Source of the DNA: Flavobacterium succinicans LMG 10402
Lineage (GTDB): Bacteria; Bacteroidota; Bacteroidia; Flavobacteriales; Flavobacteriaceae
NCBI RefSeq assembly: GCF_000611675.1
Contig: NZ_JATV01000002.1
Span: 186,001 to 250,000 of the forward strand
Length of the DNA: 64,000 nucleotides
Direction of reading: 5' to 3'
Shown: piece after piece, positions 54,215 through 63,642 of the stretch
How the letters are laid out: each line of letters starts with the position of its first letter
Numbering within the stretch: position 1 is the first letter of the stretch
Notes under the pieces: generated by a model
Told to the model about the DNA's origin: nothing
The model's database searches: none
Seen by the model: the letters and a program-made list of their open reading frames with translations, nothing else
Made by a program: the position numbers and the translations under genes

Positions 54215-55477
54215 TTAAGCTTCCATATCTACTGTAGTGCGTGCTGCAATTTCTTTATATGTACCGCTAACTAGTTTCTCACGAATCGCTTCGAAAGCTG
54301 CCAAAGTTTCTGCAATATCTTCTAAAGTATGAGAAGCTGTTGGAATCATACGTAATAAAATAATGCCTTTCGGGATTACTGGATACACAACAATCGACAA
54401 GAAAATACCGTAGTTTTCTCTCAAGTCGTTCACCATCACCATCGCTTCTGGAATACTTCCTTCTAAGTAAACAGGAGTAATACAAGTATTAGTATCTCCA
54501 ATATTGAAGCCTTTTTCTTTTAATCCGTTTTGCAACGCATTTACGTTTTCCCACAATTTATCTTTAATCGCAGAAGACTCACGCAACAATTGCAAACGTT
54601 TCAGCGAACCAATAGTTTGGATCATTGGCAACGCTTTGGCAAACATTTGAGAACGCAAATTGTATTTCAAATAATCGATAATGTCTTTATCTGCTGCAAC
54701 GAAAGCACCAATATTCGCCATTGATTTAGCAAACGTAGAAAAATACACATCAATTTCGTCTTGACAACCTTGCTCCTCACCTGCTCCAGCACCTGTTTTT
54801 CCAAGCGTTCCAAAACCATGTGCATCATCAACCAATAAACGGAAATTGTATTTTTCTTTCAAGGCTACAATTTCTTTCAATTTACCTTGTTGTCCACGCA
54901 TTCCAAAAACACCTTCAGTAATGAACAAAATTCCTCCACCTGTTTCTGTCGCCATTTTAGTAGCACGTTGCAGGTTTTTCTCCATACTTTCTAAATCATT
55001 GTGTTTGTAGGTAAAACGTTTCCCCATATGCAAACGCACCCCATCAATAATACAAGCGTGTGAATCTACGTCATACACAATGATATCGTTTTTAGTCACC
55101 AAAGCATCAATAATAGACACCATTCCTTGGTAACCAAAATTCAACAAATAAGCCGATTCTTTCATCACAAAAGCAGCTAATTCTTGCTCCAACTGCTCGT
55201 GATATTTCGTGTGCCCACTCATCATACGCGCACCCATTGGGTAAGCTGCACCGTAAGCGATAGCAGCATCCGTATCTGCCTGACGCACTTCTGGATGATT
55301 GGCCAAACCTAAATAGTCGTTCAAACTCCAATTCAATATATTTTTTCCTTGAAATTGCATTCTTGGTCCCAATTCTCCTTCTAGTTTAGGAAAAACAAAA
55401 TAACCTTCTGCCTGAGAAGCCCATTTCCCTAAAGGCCCTTTATTGTTTTGGATTCTTTCGAATAAATCTTTTACCAT
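54215..55477 (-). CDS. spt: Serine palmitoyltransferase (alpha-oxoamine synthase family)
   Basis: Condenses L-serine with a fatty acyl-CoA to 3-ketosphinganine, the first step of sphingolipid synthesis, a trait of many Bacteroidota. The 420-residue PLP enzyme has LNWSLNDYLGLANHPEV, the DSHACIIDGVRL and VDDAHGFGTLGKTGAG blocks, and the Schiff-base lysine K251 in STFAKSMANIGAF. The N-terminal MVKDLFERIQNNKGPLGKWA matches bacterial Spt better than glycine C-acetyltransferase or AONS. The ATG at 55475-55477 gives this N-terminus; the in-frame extension to 55516 is not conserved. No sphinganine reductase gene is adjacent. Confidence 0.85.
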   Translation of the reverse strand: MVKDLFERIQNNKGPLGKWASQAEGYFVFPKLEGELGPRMQFQGKNILNWSLNDYLGLANHPEVRQADTDAAIAYGAAYPMGARMMSGHTKYHEQLEQELAAFVMKESAYLLNFGYQGMVSIIDALVTKNDIIVYDVDSHACIIDGVRLHMGKRFTYKHNDLESMEKNLQRATKMATETGGGILFITEGVFGMRGQQGKLKEIVALKEKYNFRLLVDDAHGFGTLGKTGAGAGEEQGCQDEIDVYFSTFAKSMANIGAFVAADKDIIDYLKYNLRSQMFAKALPMIQTIGSLKRLQLLRESSAIKDKLWENVNALQNGLKEKGFNIGDTNTCITPVYLEGSIPEAMVMVNDLRENYGIFLSIVVYPVIPKGIILLRMIPTASHTLEDIAETLAAFEAIREKLVSGTYKEIAARTTVDMEA

Positions 55478-55853
55478 AATATAATGACTTAATACTACAT
55501 TTTTATTAATGCGCAAAATTAAATATTTAAAATTTATAATTACTCCCTAACTCCTTTTATTTTATTTAAAAAAAAAGCTTAATTTAAGAAACCTTTTTAT
55601 TTAACAATAAATTTTTACCCCATATTATCTATATAGAAAATACTCTTATTACAAATAATTAATCGTAAGAAATACCCTTGGATTATACTACATAAAAATT
55701 CATTCTTCAAACCACAAATTATCTCCTTTTTTAAATTAAAATACTAATAATAAATTATATTAAAAATTGGAGTTCCAAAAAAAAACAAATGCAACTTTAG
55801 AGAATTTCACATTTATAAAATTTATATTTACACAAACAACCTAATAGTTTGCA
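55478..55853. other. Very AT-rich gene-free stretch upstream of spt
   Basis: About 375 bp that is almost entirely A/T. It should include the spt promoter. No coding region, repeat or clear motif is seen; the composition fits a horizontally acquired border next to the toxin-like gene. Confidence 0.5.
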
Positions 55854-55886
55854 TAAAAAAAGGCTGTCCTTACTATTGGACAGCCT
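55854..55886 (-). terminator. Terminator of the lectin/aerolysin gene
   Basis: AGGCTGTCC (55861-55869) and GGACAGCCT (55878-55886), 8-nt loop, with seven A before it (T-run on the minus strand). It is 88 nt beyond the stop codon. Confidence 0.85.
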
Positions 55887-55974
55887 AATCAAATTAATCT
55901 ATTTTCGTTCAATGTAACAATATTAAATTTTAAAAATTGTCAATTCATAAAATTTTATATAGCCATTAAGCTAA

Positions 55975-57015
55975 TTAAACAACCATGCTTTTTTCTAAAC
56001 TCTCTCCAACGGCATCTCCTTCCGCATCTATTGGAGTTTCTATAACAGTCACTATAATATCTGTAGTATTACCTCCAGCATATTCTCCGTAAGTATAATA
56101 GCTAAAAGTTTCATTTCCTCCTACCAATGTAATTTCTACAAGCCCTGTGTACGATAACTTACAATGACCACTATAGTAACTCATTTCAAGTGAAACAGAA
56201 GTGTATGGAGGAACAATTACTGGATAGACTGAATTTACTTCCTTGGTGGTAGATTTTTCTGTGCTTTCCATAGTCTCGTATGAATAAACCCAACTAGCTG
56301 TAGCTTCTGCACCAACTTCAAGCTCGGGCACTTCAGCAGAAATAGATACTGAATAACTTTGTTCAAAACCACTATTTGATTCCCAACTATAGCTATCATA
56401 CTCAGTATAAGAATAGCTATACTCATACTCTTGTGGTTCAGAGGTGTCATTATTATATGTAATATTTGTTAAGTCAACATTATTAGGTTCCGGAAGCTCT
56501 TTTTTCTCATAAATCACATCAGAAAGTTCAAGAGCTCTTGCATCTTTAATAAGATAAAAACCTAATTTATCTAAAGCATTCCCAGATCTTCCTGCAACAC
56601 CTACAACCGCTCCATATCCTACATTCAAAACATATTCCTTATGCGAACTGGTTTTTTCCTTTGGATAAAAAACATTACCCAAAGAAGTTACCATTTTAAA
56701 TGCACCAACAAATGTATTACCATCCCATTTTGTATTCCAAATCGAAAGTGATTTAATCAATTCACCTGGTTGAAAGATAAAACTACCTTGTTGTCCTCCT
56801 GCTTGTTGTCCAAACATAAAACTCTCATCACTATCACTGTATCCATTCCTTGAATTAGCATAATAAATTTTAATCCCACGCATTCGATTATCATCTGCCC
56901 AGGTATCAATTCGAGAGATAAGACTTCCATCTTCTTTGAAGTTGTCAAATACTCCTCCCCCATCACCTCCTACTAATTGGAGATCAATGCATTTTGTTTT
57001 TGTAAAATCTTCCAT
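55975..57015 (-). CDS. Jacalin-like lectin fused to aerolysin-type pore-forming domain
   Basis: A 346-residue protein with no signal peptide. Residues about 8-155 fit a jacalin-like beta-prism lectin: LVGGDGGGVFDNF at the start, FQPGELIKSLSIW in the middle, GVAGRSGNALDKLGFYLI at the end. Residues about 165-345 are Ser/Thr/Tyr-rich beta sequence (EVPELEVGAEATASWVYSYE, VPPYTSVSLEMSYY) of the aerolysin/ETX-MTX2 type. The pairing matches natterin-like toxins such as zebrafish Dln1. It would bind glycans and insert a beta-barrel pore. Lack of any export signal means release by lysis or another route. It lies alone in very AT-rich DNA. The lectin call is good; the pore domain is by pattern. Confidence 0.72.
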   Translation of the reverse strand: MEDFTKTKCIDLQLVGGDGGGVFDNFKEDGSLISRIDTWADDNRMRGIKIYYANSRNGYSDSDESFMFGQQAGGQQGSFIFQPGELIKSLSIWNTKWDGNTFVGAFKMVTSLGNVFYPKEKTSSHKEYVLNVGYGAVVGVAGRSGNALDKLGFYLIKDARALELSDVIYEKKELPEPNNVDLTNITYNNDTSEPQEYEYSYSYTEYDSYSWESNSGFEQSYSVSISAEVPELEVGAEATASWVYSYETMESTEKSTTKEVNSVYPVIVPPYTSVSLEMSYYSGHCKLSYTGLVEITLVGGNETFSYYTYGEYAGGNTTDIIVTVIETPIDAEGDAVGESLEKSMVV

Positions 57016-57246
57016 AGTGTTTTTTTTTAAGGTTAATTAAATAGATTTGATATTATATTTCAAAACTAAAATTTAAACTACAAACACAAAATAAGTATAA
57101 TTACCTGATTTACAGATTAAAAGAATTAAAATTACATTAAAAACTATTATTCTTTTTTTTGTATCCGATAATTTAATTTCAAAATCAGTATTTAAAAATT
57201 TTATCTGTTCGAACCAATCAACAGAAAGCACCAACCATAAAGTTTG

Positions 57247-57254
57247 TATCTTTG
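57247..57254 (+). promoter_or_regulatory. -7 box TATCTTTG before the NYN gene
   Basis: A perfect TAnnTTTG match 18 nt before the ATG at 57273. It covers an in-frame TTG at 57252, which is therefore not the start. No clear -33 TTTG is seen. The preceding 57016-57246 has no gene. Confidence 0.55.
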
Positions 57255-57272
57255 AACACCAAAGCATCAAAA

Positions 57273-58043
57273 ATGTCAAACAACACCAAAGAATTAAAAC
57301 TAGCCGTCCTTATTGACGCCGACAACGTTCCGTATAGCAACATCAAAGGCATGATGGAAGAAATCACCAAATACGGCACACCAACCACCAAACGCATCTA
57401 TGCCGATTGGACAAAACCCAATTCTAATGGATGGAAATCGGTCTTATTAGAACACGCCATTACACCTATTCAACAATATAGTTATACCACGGGAAAAAAT
57501 TCCTCCGATTCCGCTTTGATAATCGATGCAATGGATTTGTTGTACTCCGATAAAGTTGATGGTTTTTGTATTGTTTCAAGCGACAGCGATTTTACCCGTC
57601 TCGCCATTCGGTTACGAGAATCAGGTATGAAAGTCATTGGTATAGGTGAAAAGAAAACCCCAAACCCCTTTATTGTGGCCTGTGATCGTTTTGTCTTTAT
57701 AGAAGTTTTAGAAGGTGCTACCAAAAAGAAAAAACCTAAAGCCACTACCACTCCATCTGACACCAAAAAAGCAGTAGAAAAAGAAACAACTATCAAAATA
57801 GACAATCCAACTATTGACCTTATTGAAGATGCTATAGACGCCATAAGCGATGATGATGGCTGGGCATTTTTAGGCGATGTGGGAAATCTAATCGTCAAAA
57901 ACAAACCCGAATTCGACCCTAGAAGTTATGGCTTTAGCAAACTTACCCCAATGCTCAAATCCCTAACCGACATTCTCGAAATCGACGAAAGAGATTCGGA
58001 TAAAAAAGGAATTAAACACGTCTATGTAAGGCTTCGTTATTAA
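57273..58043 (+). CDS. NYN-domain ribonuclease-like protein with LOTUS/OST-HTH domain
   Basis: A 256-residue protein. The NYN (LabA/DUF88, PIN-like) domain covers about 8-150, with acidic residues in VLIDADNVPYSNIK, SSDSALIIDAMDLL and CIVSSDSDFTRLA set for metal binding. A charged linker (KKKKPKATTTPSD) leads to a LOTUS/OST-HTH domain (about 185-256, DDGWAFLGDVGNLIVKNKP). This pairing suggests an RNA-binding ribonuclease. It is 22 nt from rdgB on the same strand. Confidence 0.9.
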   Translation: MSNNTKELKLAVLIDADNVPYSNIKGMMEEITKYGTPTTKRIYADWTKPNSNGWKSVLLEHAITPIQQYSYTTGKNSSDSALIIDAMDLLYSDKVDGFCIVSSDSDFTRLAIRLRESGMKVIGIGEKKTPNPFIVACDRFVFIEVLEGATKKKKPKATTTPSDTKKAVEKETTIKIDNPTIDLIEDAIDAISDDDGWAFLGDVGNLIVKNKPEFDPRSYGFSKLTPMLKSLTDILEIDERDSDKKGIKHVYVRLRY

Positions 58044-58065
58044 ATCATTATAAATCTTAACCCAA

Positions 58066-58644
58066 ATGAAAATAGTATTCGCCACCAACAACGAAAACAA
58101 GATCAAAGAAATCCAAAGTATGCTTCCCGATAACGTCACGATTGTGAGTCTTGAAAGCATTGGTTGTTTTGAGGAAATTCCAGAAACGGCAGAAACTATC
58201 GAAGGAAACGCTATTATGAAAGCGAATTACATCACCGAAAAGTATGGATATGATTGCTTTGCTGATGATACTGGCCTTGAAATAGAAGCTTTAAACAACG
58301 AGCCTGGGGTTTATTCTGCTCGTTATGCCGGAGAACAACGTTCCGCTGAAGACAATATGAACAAAGTATTACATCTTTTAAATGATAAAAGTAACAGAAA
58401 CGCTCAATTCAAAACGGTGATTTGCCTGAATCTTAAAGGAGAACAATATTTATTCACTGGCATTGCCAAAGGAAACATTACTTCAGAAAAAAAAGGTGAG
58501 GGTGGTTTTGGATACGACCCTATTTTTCAGCCTGAAAATTACAAAGAGACTTTTGCAGAACTTTCACTTGAAACTAAAAACAAAATCAGTCACCGAGGTA
58601 TCGCCACACAATCCTTACTTACTTTTCTGAACACAACTCATTAA
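58066..58644 (+). CDS. rdgB: Non-canonical purine NTP pyrophosphatase (RdgB/HAM1)
   Basis: Hydrolyses dITP, ITP and XTP to monophosphates, keeping deaminated purines out of nucleic acids. The 192-residue protein shows the family set: [13 protein letters not shown] at the start, [26 protein letters not shown] in two blocks, [13 protein letters not shown], and the final [10 protein letters not shown]. Length is typical. It appears co-transcribed with the NYN gene. Confidence 0.96.
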   Translation: MKIVFATNNENKIKEIQSMLPDNVTIVSLESIGCFEEIPETAETIEGNAIMKANYITEKYGYDCFADDTGLEIEALNNEPGVYSARYAGEQRSAEDNMNKVLHLLNDKSNRNAQFKTVICLNLKGEQYLFTGIAKGNITSEKKGEGGFGYDPIFQPENYKETFAELSLETKNKISHRGIATQSLLTFLNTTH

Positions 58645-58820
58645 CAATCAAAATTGTACCTTTTTTTATAACATTTTTTACAATTTCTTGCTGTAATTTC
58701 ACATCTAAAAAGACTATTAAAACATAAAAATCAAAAATCAAAAAGCTAACTTTCTGACAATCAATTTATAATAATTCATTAAAACTTAAAATAGCATTAG
58801 TTAATCTGATAAATTAACAC

Positions 58821-58828
58821 TAATTTTG
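58821..58828 (+). promoter_or_regulatory. -7 box TAATTTTG before the helicase gene
   Basis: A perfect TAnnTTTG match, with TTAG 20 nt upstream as a weak -33 element. It leaves a leader of about 20 nt before the ATG at 58851. Confidence 0.6.
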
Positions 58829-58850
58829 CACCCTATTTTAAAAATACATA

Positions 58851-60740
58851 ATGAACAAATTTGAACAATTAGGATTGAATGAATCGTTACTGAAGGCGAT
58901 TTTAGATCTAGGATTTGAAAATCCGTCAGAGGTACAGGAAAAGGCGATTCCCCTATTATTGGAAAAAGACACAGATATGGTTGCGTTGGCTCAAACAGGG
59001 ACAGGGAAAACGGCAGCTTTCGGTTTTCCGCTAATCCAAAAAATTGATGCCGACAACAGAAATACACAAGCATTAGTTTTATCGCCAACACGCGAACTTT
59101 GCCTACAGATTACCAACGAGTTAAAAAACTACGCAAAATACGAAAAAGGTATCAACGTAGTAGCTATTTATGGTGGAGCTAGTATTACAGAGCAAGCTAG
59201 AGAAATTAAAAGAGGAGCACAAATTATTGTAGCTACTCCAGGAAGAATGCAAGACATGATCAATAGAGGTTTGGTAAACATCAAAAACATTGATTACTGT
59301 GTACTTGATGAAGCAGATGAAATGTTGAACATGGGATTCTACGAAGACATTTGCTCTATTTTATCAGATACTCCAGACGAAAAAAGCACATGGTTATTCT
59401 CTGCAACCATGCCAGCCGAGGTAGCAAGAATTGCAAAACAATTCATGAGCAGCCCAGTTGAAATTACAGTGGGAACTAAGAACTCAGGTTCTGCAACAGT
59501 ATCACACGAATTTTATTTGGTAAACGCAAGAGATCGTTACGAAGCCTTGAAACGTTTAGCCGATGCTAATCCAGACATTTTCTCAGTAGTATTTTGTCGT
59601 ACCAAAAGAGATACGCAACAAGTAGCTGAAAAATTAATCGAAGACGGATACAGCGCTGCAGCATTACACGGAGATTTATCACAAGCACAACGTGATGGGG
59701 TAATGAAATCGTTTAGAGGAAGACAAATCCAAATGCTAGTAGCTACCGATGTAGCAGCACGTGGAATTGACGTAGACAACATTACTCACGTAGTGAACTA
59801 CCAACTTCCTGACGAAATCGAAACCTACAACCACCGTTCTGGCCGTACCGGTCGTGCTGGTAAATTAGGTACATCGATTGTAATTGTTACCAAAAGTGAA
59901 TTGCGCAAAATTTCTTCTATCGAAAGAATCATCAAACAAAAATTTGAAGAAAAAACAATCCCATCTGGAATTGAAATCTGCGAAATTCAATTATTGCACT
60001 TAGCCAACAAAATCAAAGAAACGGAAGTAGATCACGAAATTGACAACTACCTTCCAGCAATCAATGATGTATTAGAAGGCTTGAGCAAAGAAGAATTAAT
60101 CAAGAAAATGGTATCGGTAGAATTTAACCGTTTTATCAACTACTATAAGAAAAACAGAGATTTATCTAGCCAATCATCAGGCTCAGACCGACGTGAACGT
60201 GACGATAGAGACGGTGCTTCAAGAGAAAACAATAGCGGTGCTACTCGTTACTTCGTAAACATCGGTTCTAGAGATAACTTTGACTGGATGACTTTGAAAG
60301 ATTTCTTAAAAGAGACTTTAGACTTAGGTCGCGATGACGTATTCAAAGTAGATGTAAAAGAAGGATTCTCTTTCTTTAATACTGATGCTGAACATACTGA
60401 TAAAGTAATGGACATCTTGAATAATGTACAATTAGAAGGACGTCGTATCAATGTAGAGATTTCTAAAAATGATGGTGGTGGAAGACGCGACCATAATGGC
60501 AGAAGTTCTGGAGGTTTTGGCGGTAGAAGTGCTGCTCCAAGAAGAGAAGGTAGCTTTGCTCCAAGAAGAGAAGGATCAGGCGGATTCCGTAGCGACAGAA
60601 ACTCAGCTCCAAGAGAGGGAGGATTCAGAAGCGAAAGAGGAAGTGCTCCAAGAAGAGAAGGTGACGCATCAGGAAGAGCCCCTAGAAGATCTGAAGGTTT
60701 TGGCGACACACCACGTCCAAGAAGACCAAGAAGAGATTAA
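58851..60740 (+). CDS. deaD: DEAD-box RNA helicase (DeaD/CsdA type)
   Basis: A 629-residue ATP-dependent RNA helicase for ribosome assembly, RNA decay or cold adaptation. Helicase motifs are in order: Q motif (FEQLGLNESLLKAI...FENPSEVQ), AQTGTGKT, PTRELCLQ, TPGR, VLDEADEML, SAT, ARGIDV, and HRSGRTGRAG. A DbpA-like RNA-binding domain follows (about 463-545, RYFVNIGSRDNFDWMTLKDF). The tail (about 550-629) has repeated APRREG and FRS units, an Arg/Gly-rich RNA-binding extension. Low-complexity antisense frames over the tail are not genes. Confidence 0.95.
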   Translation: MNKFEQLGLNESLLKAILDLGFENPSEVQEKAIPLLLEKDTDMVALAQTGTGKTAAFGFPLIQKIDADNRNTQALVLSPTRELCLQITNELKNYAKYEKGINVVAIYGGASITEQAREIKRGAQIIVATPGRMQDMINRGLVNIKNIDYCVLDEADEMLNMGFYEDICSILSDTPDEKSTWLFSATMPAEVARIAKQFMSSPVEITVGTKNSGSATVSHEFYLVNARDRYEALKRLADANPDIFSVVFCRTKRDTQQVAEKLIEDGYSAAALHGDLSQAQRDGVMKSFRGRQIQMLVATDVAARGIDVDNITHVVNYQLPDEIETYNHRSGRTGRAGKLGTSIVIVTKSELRKISSIERIIKQKFEEKTIPSGIEICEIQLLHLANKIKETEVDHEIDNYLPAINDVLEGLSKEELIKKMVSVEFNRFINYYKKNRDLSSQSSGSDRRERDDRDGASRENNSGATRYFVNIGSRDNFDWMTLKDFLKETLDLGRDDVFKVDVKEGFSFFNTDAEHTDKVMDILNNVQLEGRRINVEISKNDGGGRRDHNGRSSGGFGGRSAAPRREGSFAPRREGSGGFRSDRNSAPREGGFRSERGSAPRREGDASGRAPRRSEGFGDTPRPRRPRRD

Positions 60741-60829
60741 TAATGCATTGTTAATTTTCTTATAAATATCCAAGAAAACTACAAAATATTCAATTGCGAT
60801 TTACTACTTTTAAAACTTTAAATTCGTAT

Positions 60830-61597
60830 ATGAAACATTTTGTAGTTTTCTTTTTTTTATTACTTACCGCTATCGGATTCGGACAAGAATCTAATGAATC
60901 TTTAAAAGTTTCTGGAACTATTGTAAATGACAATACCAACCAACCTTTGTCGTATGCCAACATCATCAATGTCAACAAAGTAAAAGGAACAACTACTGAT
61001 ACCAAAGGAAATTTTGAAATTGAGATTTCAGTCAGTGACACAATACACGTTTCGTTACTTGGTTTTCAATCCATTAAAGTTCGTGTTACTAACGACTGGG
61101 TAAAAAACAAAACTACAACCATCAAACTTACCGAAAAGGCGATTGCTTTAGAAGAAGTAGTCATACGCCCTTTTAACCTAACAGGATATTTAGAGGTGGA
61201 TTCTAAATTAATACCCATCAAAGAAAACTTCAGATACAGTATCTCAGGACTAACTGCAGGATACGAAGGAGGCCAATACTCACCAGATGCCTTTGGAAAA
61301 GTACTCGGTTCAATTTTTAATCCAGCAGATATGCTGTATAATTTTTTCGGAAAAAAACCTAAAGAATTAAAACGTCTAAAGGAACTAAAAAAGGACGATA
61401 CCGTGCGCAAAGCACTGGAATCTAAATATGATCGCGAAATGATCGCTACATTATTAGGGATTGACAAAAATGAAATTCCTGATATTTTGAAGCGTTGCAG
61501 TTACTCAGATTCATTCATACAAACTGCTAACGACTTACAAATTATGGATGCTATAAGTGGTTGCTACGAAGAATATAAAATACTCAAAAAAAAGTAA
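60830..61597 (+). CDS. CarboxypepD_reg-like domain exported protein
   Basis: A 255-residue exported protein. The signal peptide (MKHFVVFFFLLLTAIGFGQ) is followed by a CarboxypepD_reg-like beta domain (about 24-110, VSGTIVNDNTNQPLSYANIIN), the module found at the N-terminus of TonB-dependent receptors. The C-terminal helical part (about 115-255, LKRLKELKKDDTVRKALES) is not a receptor. The ATG at 60830 places the signal peptide properly; an in-frame start at 60794 adds 12 residues. Function is unknown. Its stop codon abuts that of the convergent receiver gene with no gap. Confidence 0.82.
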   Translation: MKHFVVFFFLLLTAIGFGQESNESLKVSGTIVNDNTNQPLSYANIINVNKVKGTTTDTKGNFEIEISVSDTIHVSLLGFQSIKVRVTNDWVKNKTTTIKLTEKAIALEEVVIRPFNLTGYLEVDSKLIPIKENFRYSISGLTAGYEGGQYSPDAFGKVLGSIFNPADMLYNFFGKKPKELKRLKELKKDDTVRKALESKYDREMIATLLGIDKNEIPDILKRCSYSDSFIQTANDLQIMDAISGCYEEYKILKKK

Positions 61598-61990
61598 TTA
61601 CTCCCCCACTGCTTTTCGCAACTTCTTAATTCGTTTTGCTGCTTTTTTAACTGCATCTACCACTGCTGTTTCACTAAATGGCTTAAGAATAAAATCAGCA
61701 GGATCATACACCTTAGCTTTAAAAAAATAACCTGGAAATGCCGTAGCAAAAACAATTTGAAAATCAACTTCTTCAAGTTGATCTAATAACTCAAATATCT
61801 GTTTTTCACGGATATTAATATCTAAAAAAACAATATCAGGCTTTTTTTGAGTGATTTCAAGCATAGCAGTTTCAATTGTTTTGGCTGTTCCAACAATTTC
61901 AAGTTTTAAACAATGCGTGGATATTATCTTTTTTAAAATTTCAATGTTGATCATTTCATCATCAACAATAACTACAGAATAGTGATTCAT
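61598..61990 (-). CDS. Single-domain response regulator (CheY-like receiver)
   Basis: A 130-residue receiver domain without output domain. The acidic pair is D10-D11 (VVIVDDEMINIEI), the phospho-acceptor D57 (IVFLDINIRE), the switch threonine T83 (FATAFPGYF), and lysine K103 (FILKPFSETAV). The layout is closest to LytR-type receivers (LytTR), but the LytTR DNA-binding domain is absent; the protein ends just after the receiver in KKAAKRIKKLRKAVGE. No histidine kinase is adjacent. It may be a truncated LytTR regulator or a genuine stand-alone receiver. Confidence 0.88.
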   Translation of the reverse strand: MNHYSVVIVDDEMINIEILKKIISTHCLKLEIVGTAKTIETAMLEITQKKPDIVFLDINIREKQIFELLDQLEEVDFQIVFATAFPGYFFKAKVYDPADFILKPFSETAVVDAVKKAAKRIKKLRKAVGE

Positions 61991-62151
61991 TTTTTATATG
62001 GAAATAAAGTGTGGTATTATTTATTTTGAGCTAAATTTAACCAATTTATCTATCAATATAACATAAGTACTATATCATTTATTAAAAACTTATTGTTAAT
62101 ATAATTGTAATTTTCACTCGCTCAAAGTATTAAAGTTTTTGTAAAAAAAAT

Positions 62152-62181
62152 TTTGTTTTCTAAATTGTTGCTCTACATTTG
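62152..62181 (+). promoter_or_regulatory. Promoter of the small CxxxC protein gene
   Basis: TTTG (62152-62155), 18-nt spacer, TACATTTG (62174-62181), a near-perfect Bacteroidetes promoter. Transcription should start near 62188, supporting a start codon at 62202-62208. Confidence 0.7.
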
Positions 62182-62207
62182 CGCCATAATTATTCCATCT
62201 TTTGCAA

Positions 62208-62588
62208 TTGAAAAAAATTGGCGTATATCTTTTAACCCTCACATTGCTATTCCCTTTTTTTGGGAATATAGTGATATACACCCAATTTAAAGCCAATCAA
62301 GAGCAAATCATCAAAACCATTTGTGTACAGCGAAAATTAGTCAACAATACTTGTAATGGTCGTTGTGAATTACAAAAAAGCCTAAAAAAATTTGATGAGA
62401 ATGAGAAAAAAATGGAAAATATTCTGAAAGAAAAAGCAGATTTCGTTTATCTCATTCATTCAACACCTACATCATTTGTAAGTAACACTCTGATAACTTC
62501 AACAACCAAGTTGAACGTTTTTCATACGTCTGGAAAAACTATTTCCAAAATAAATTCAACTTTCAGACCTCCCTCCTTTTTACTATAA
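62208..62588 (+). CDS. Small membrane-anchored protein with cysteine motif; TTG start
   Basis: About 126 residues. One N-terminal membrane segment (KKIGVYLLTLTLLFPFFGNIVIY), a helical stretch with TICVQRKLVNNTCNGRCELQK (cysteines in C..NTCNGRC), and a low-complexity tail. No ATG precedes the conserved N-terminus; the likely start is TTG at 62208 (reading MKKIGVYLL), or TTG at 62202. A strong promoter sits just upstream. It precedes mbnP on the same strand, and its cysteines could bind copper, but the function is not known. Confidence 0.65.
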   Translation: MKKIGVYLLTLTLLFPFFGNIVIYTQFKANQEQIIKTICVQRKLVNNTCNGRCELQKSLKKFDENEKKMENILKEKADFVYLIHSTPTSFVSNTLITSTTKLNVFHTSGKTISKINSTFRPPSFLL

Positions 62589-62797
62589 TCTTATTCAAAA
62601 TCGATTTCAATCTCAATTGAAAGGCGTTGACTTGTATGAAAAATACAATGTCAAGCAATGATTGCATCTGAAAGATTTCGTGCGTTTTAATTCGAAAAGG
62701 CACTTCTGTCATTTCAAAAAAGTACATATATCAAGTTCTTTTTCAATACAATCATGCAAAAAAACAAATGAATATCATAATAGTAAAAAACCAACTC

Positions 62798-63598
62798 ATG
62801 AAAAAATATATTTTAAAAGCAACTTTAGCTTTAGCAGCAATAATAACTATAACCGCATGTTCTAACGATAACGACGAAGCAATCACAGGAACAGGAGCTT
62901 TAACACTTGAATTTGATAACGCTTTCAAAGCAAATGACCTTATTCTAACTTCACAAGCGAATACAACAGCCAACAACGAAGTCTTAAAAATCAGCACAGT
63001 AAAATACATCGTTAGTAACATTGTGTTGACCAAAGAAGACGGAACAACGTTCACTTACCCAAAAAGCGAAAGCTATTTCATTATAGACGAAGCTACTCCA
63101 GCTAGTTTAGAAGCTCAATTAAAAAACATTCCAGCGGCTAACTACACCAAAGTAAAATTCGGAATTGGAGTAGACAAAGCACAATGGGAACTTGGTGCCA
63201 CAGGACAAGGCGATTTCTTAGCCAAAGCACAAGCAGCAAAAATGATGTGGAGCTGGACTGCAGGATACAAATTCTTAGCTTTCGAAGGTACTTTTACTTC
63301 AAGTACAGTAACAACTCCTACTTCGTTTATGATTCACACTGGACAAACAGGAACCGATTACAACTACACTGAAATCACTTTGGATTTAGCTACCAAAGCA
63401 TTAGTGAGAACCAACATTACCCCACAAGTACATATCATCACAGATATCTCTAAAGTGGTAGACGGAACCAACACCATCAAATTGACAGACAACAATATGG
63501 GTGCTATGGGTGCTATGATTATGAGTGGTTCAAAATTAGCCTTAATTACAACTAATGTTAACCAAATGTTCAAAGTAGATCACGTTCATAACGACTAA
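62798..63598 (+). CDS. MbnP-family copper-binding lipoprotein
   Basis: A 266-residue lipoprotein: signal MKKYILKATLALAAIITITAC with lipobox cysteine at 21. The mature part is beta-rich and fits the MbnP family (ALTLEFDNAFKANDLIL near the start; KISTVKYIVSNIVLTKEDGT; FLAFEGTF; VDHVHND at the end). MbnP binds copper and works with the di-haem enzyme MbnH, which oxidises MbnP tryptophan to kynurenine; the start of such a gene follows. Two tryptophans are in MMWSWTAGY. The ATG at 62798 is chosen to give the lipoprotein signal. Confidence 0.85.
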   Translation: MKKYILKATLALAAIITITACSNDNDEAITGTGALTLEFDNAFKANDLILTSQANTTANNEVLKISTVKYIVSNIVLTKEDGTTFTYPKSESYFIIDEATPASLEAQLKNIPAANYTKVKFGIGVDKAQWELGATGQGDFLAKAQAAKMMWSWTAGYKFLAFEGTFTSSTVTTPTSFMIHTGQTGTDYNYTEITLDLATKALVRTNITPQVHIITDISKVVDGTNTIKLTDNNMGAMGAMIMSGSKLALITTNVNQMFKVDHVHND

Positions 63599-63642
63599 TC
63601 CACTTCACAAAAAGCGATTGAAAGTATTCATCTATTAAGAAT

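Noticed and set aside
60248..60709. 153-codon open frame on the minus strand
   Set aside because: It lies opposite the Arg/Gly-rich helicase tail and is Leu/Pro/Ser-rich by composition only; no domain or promoter.
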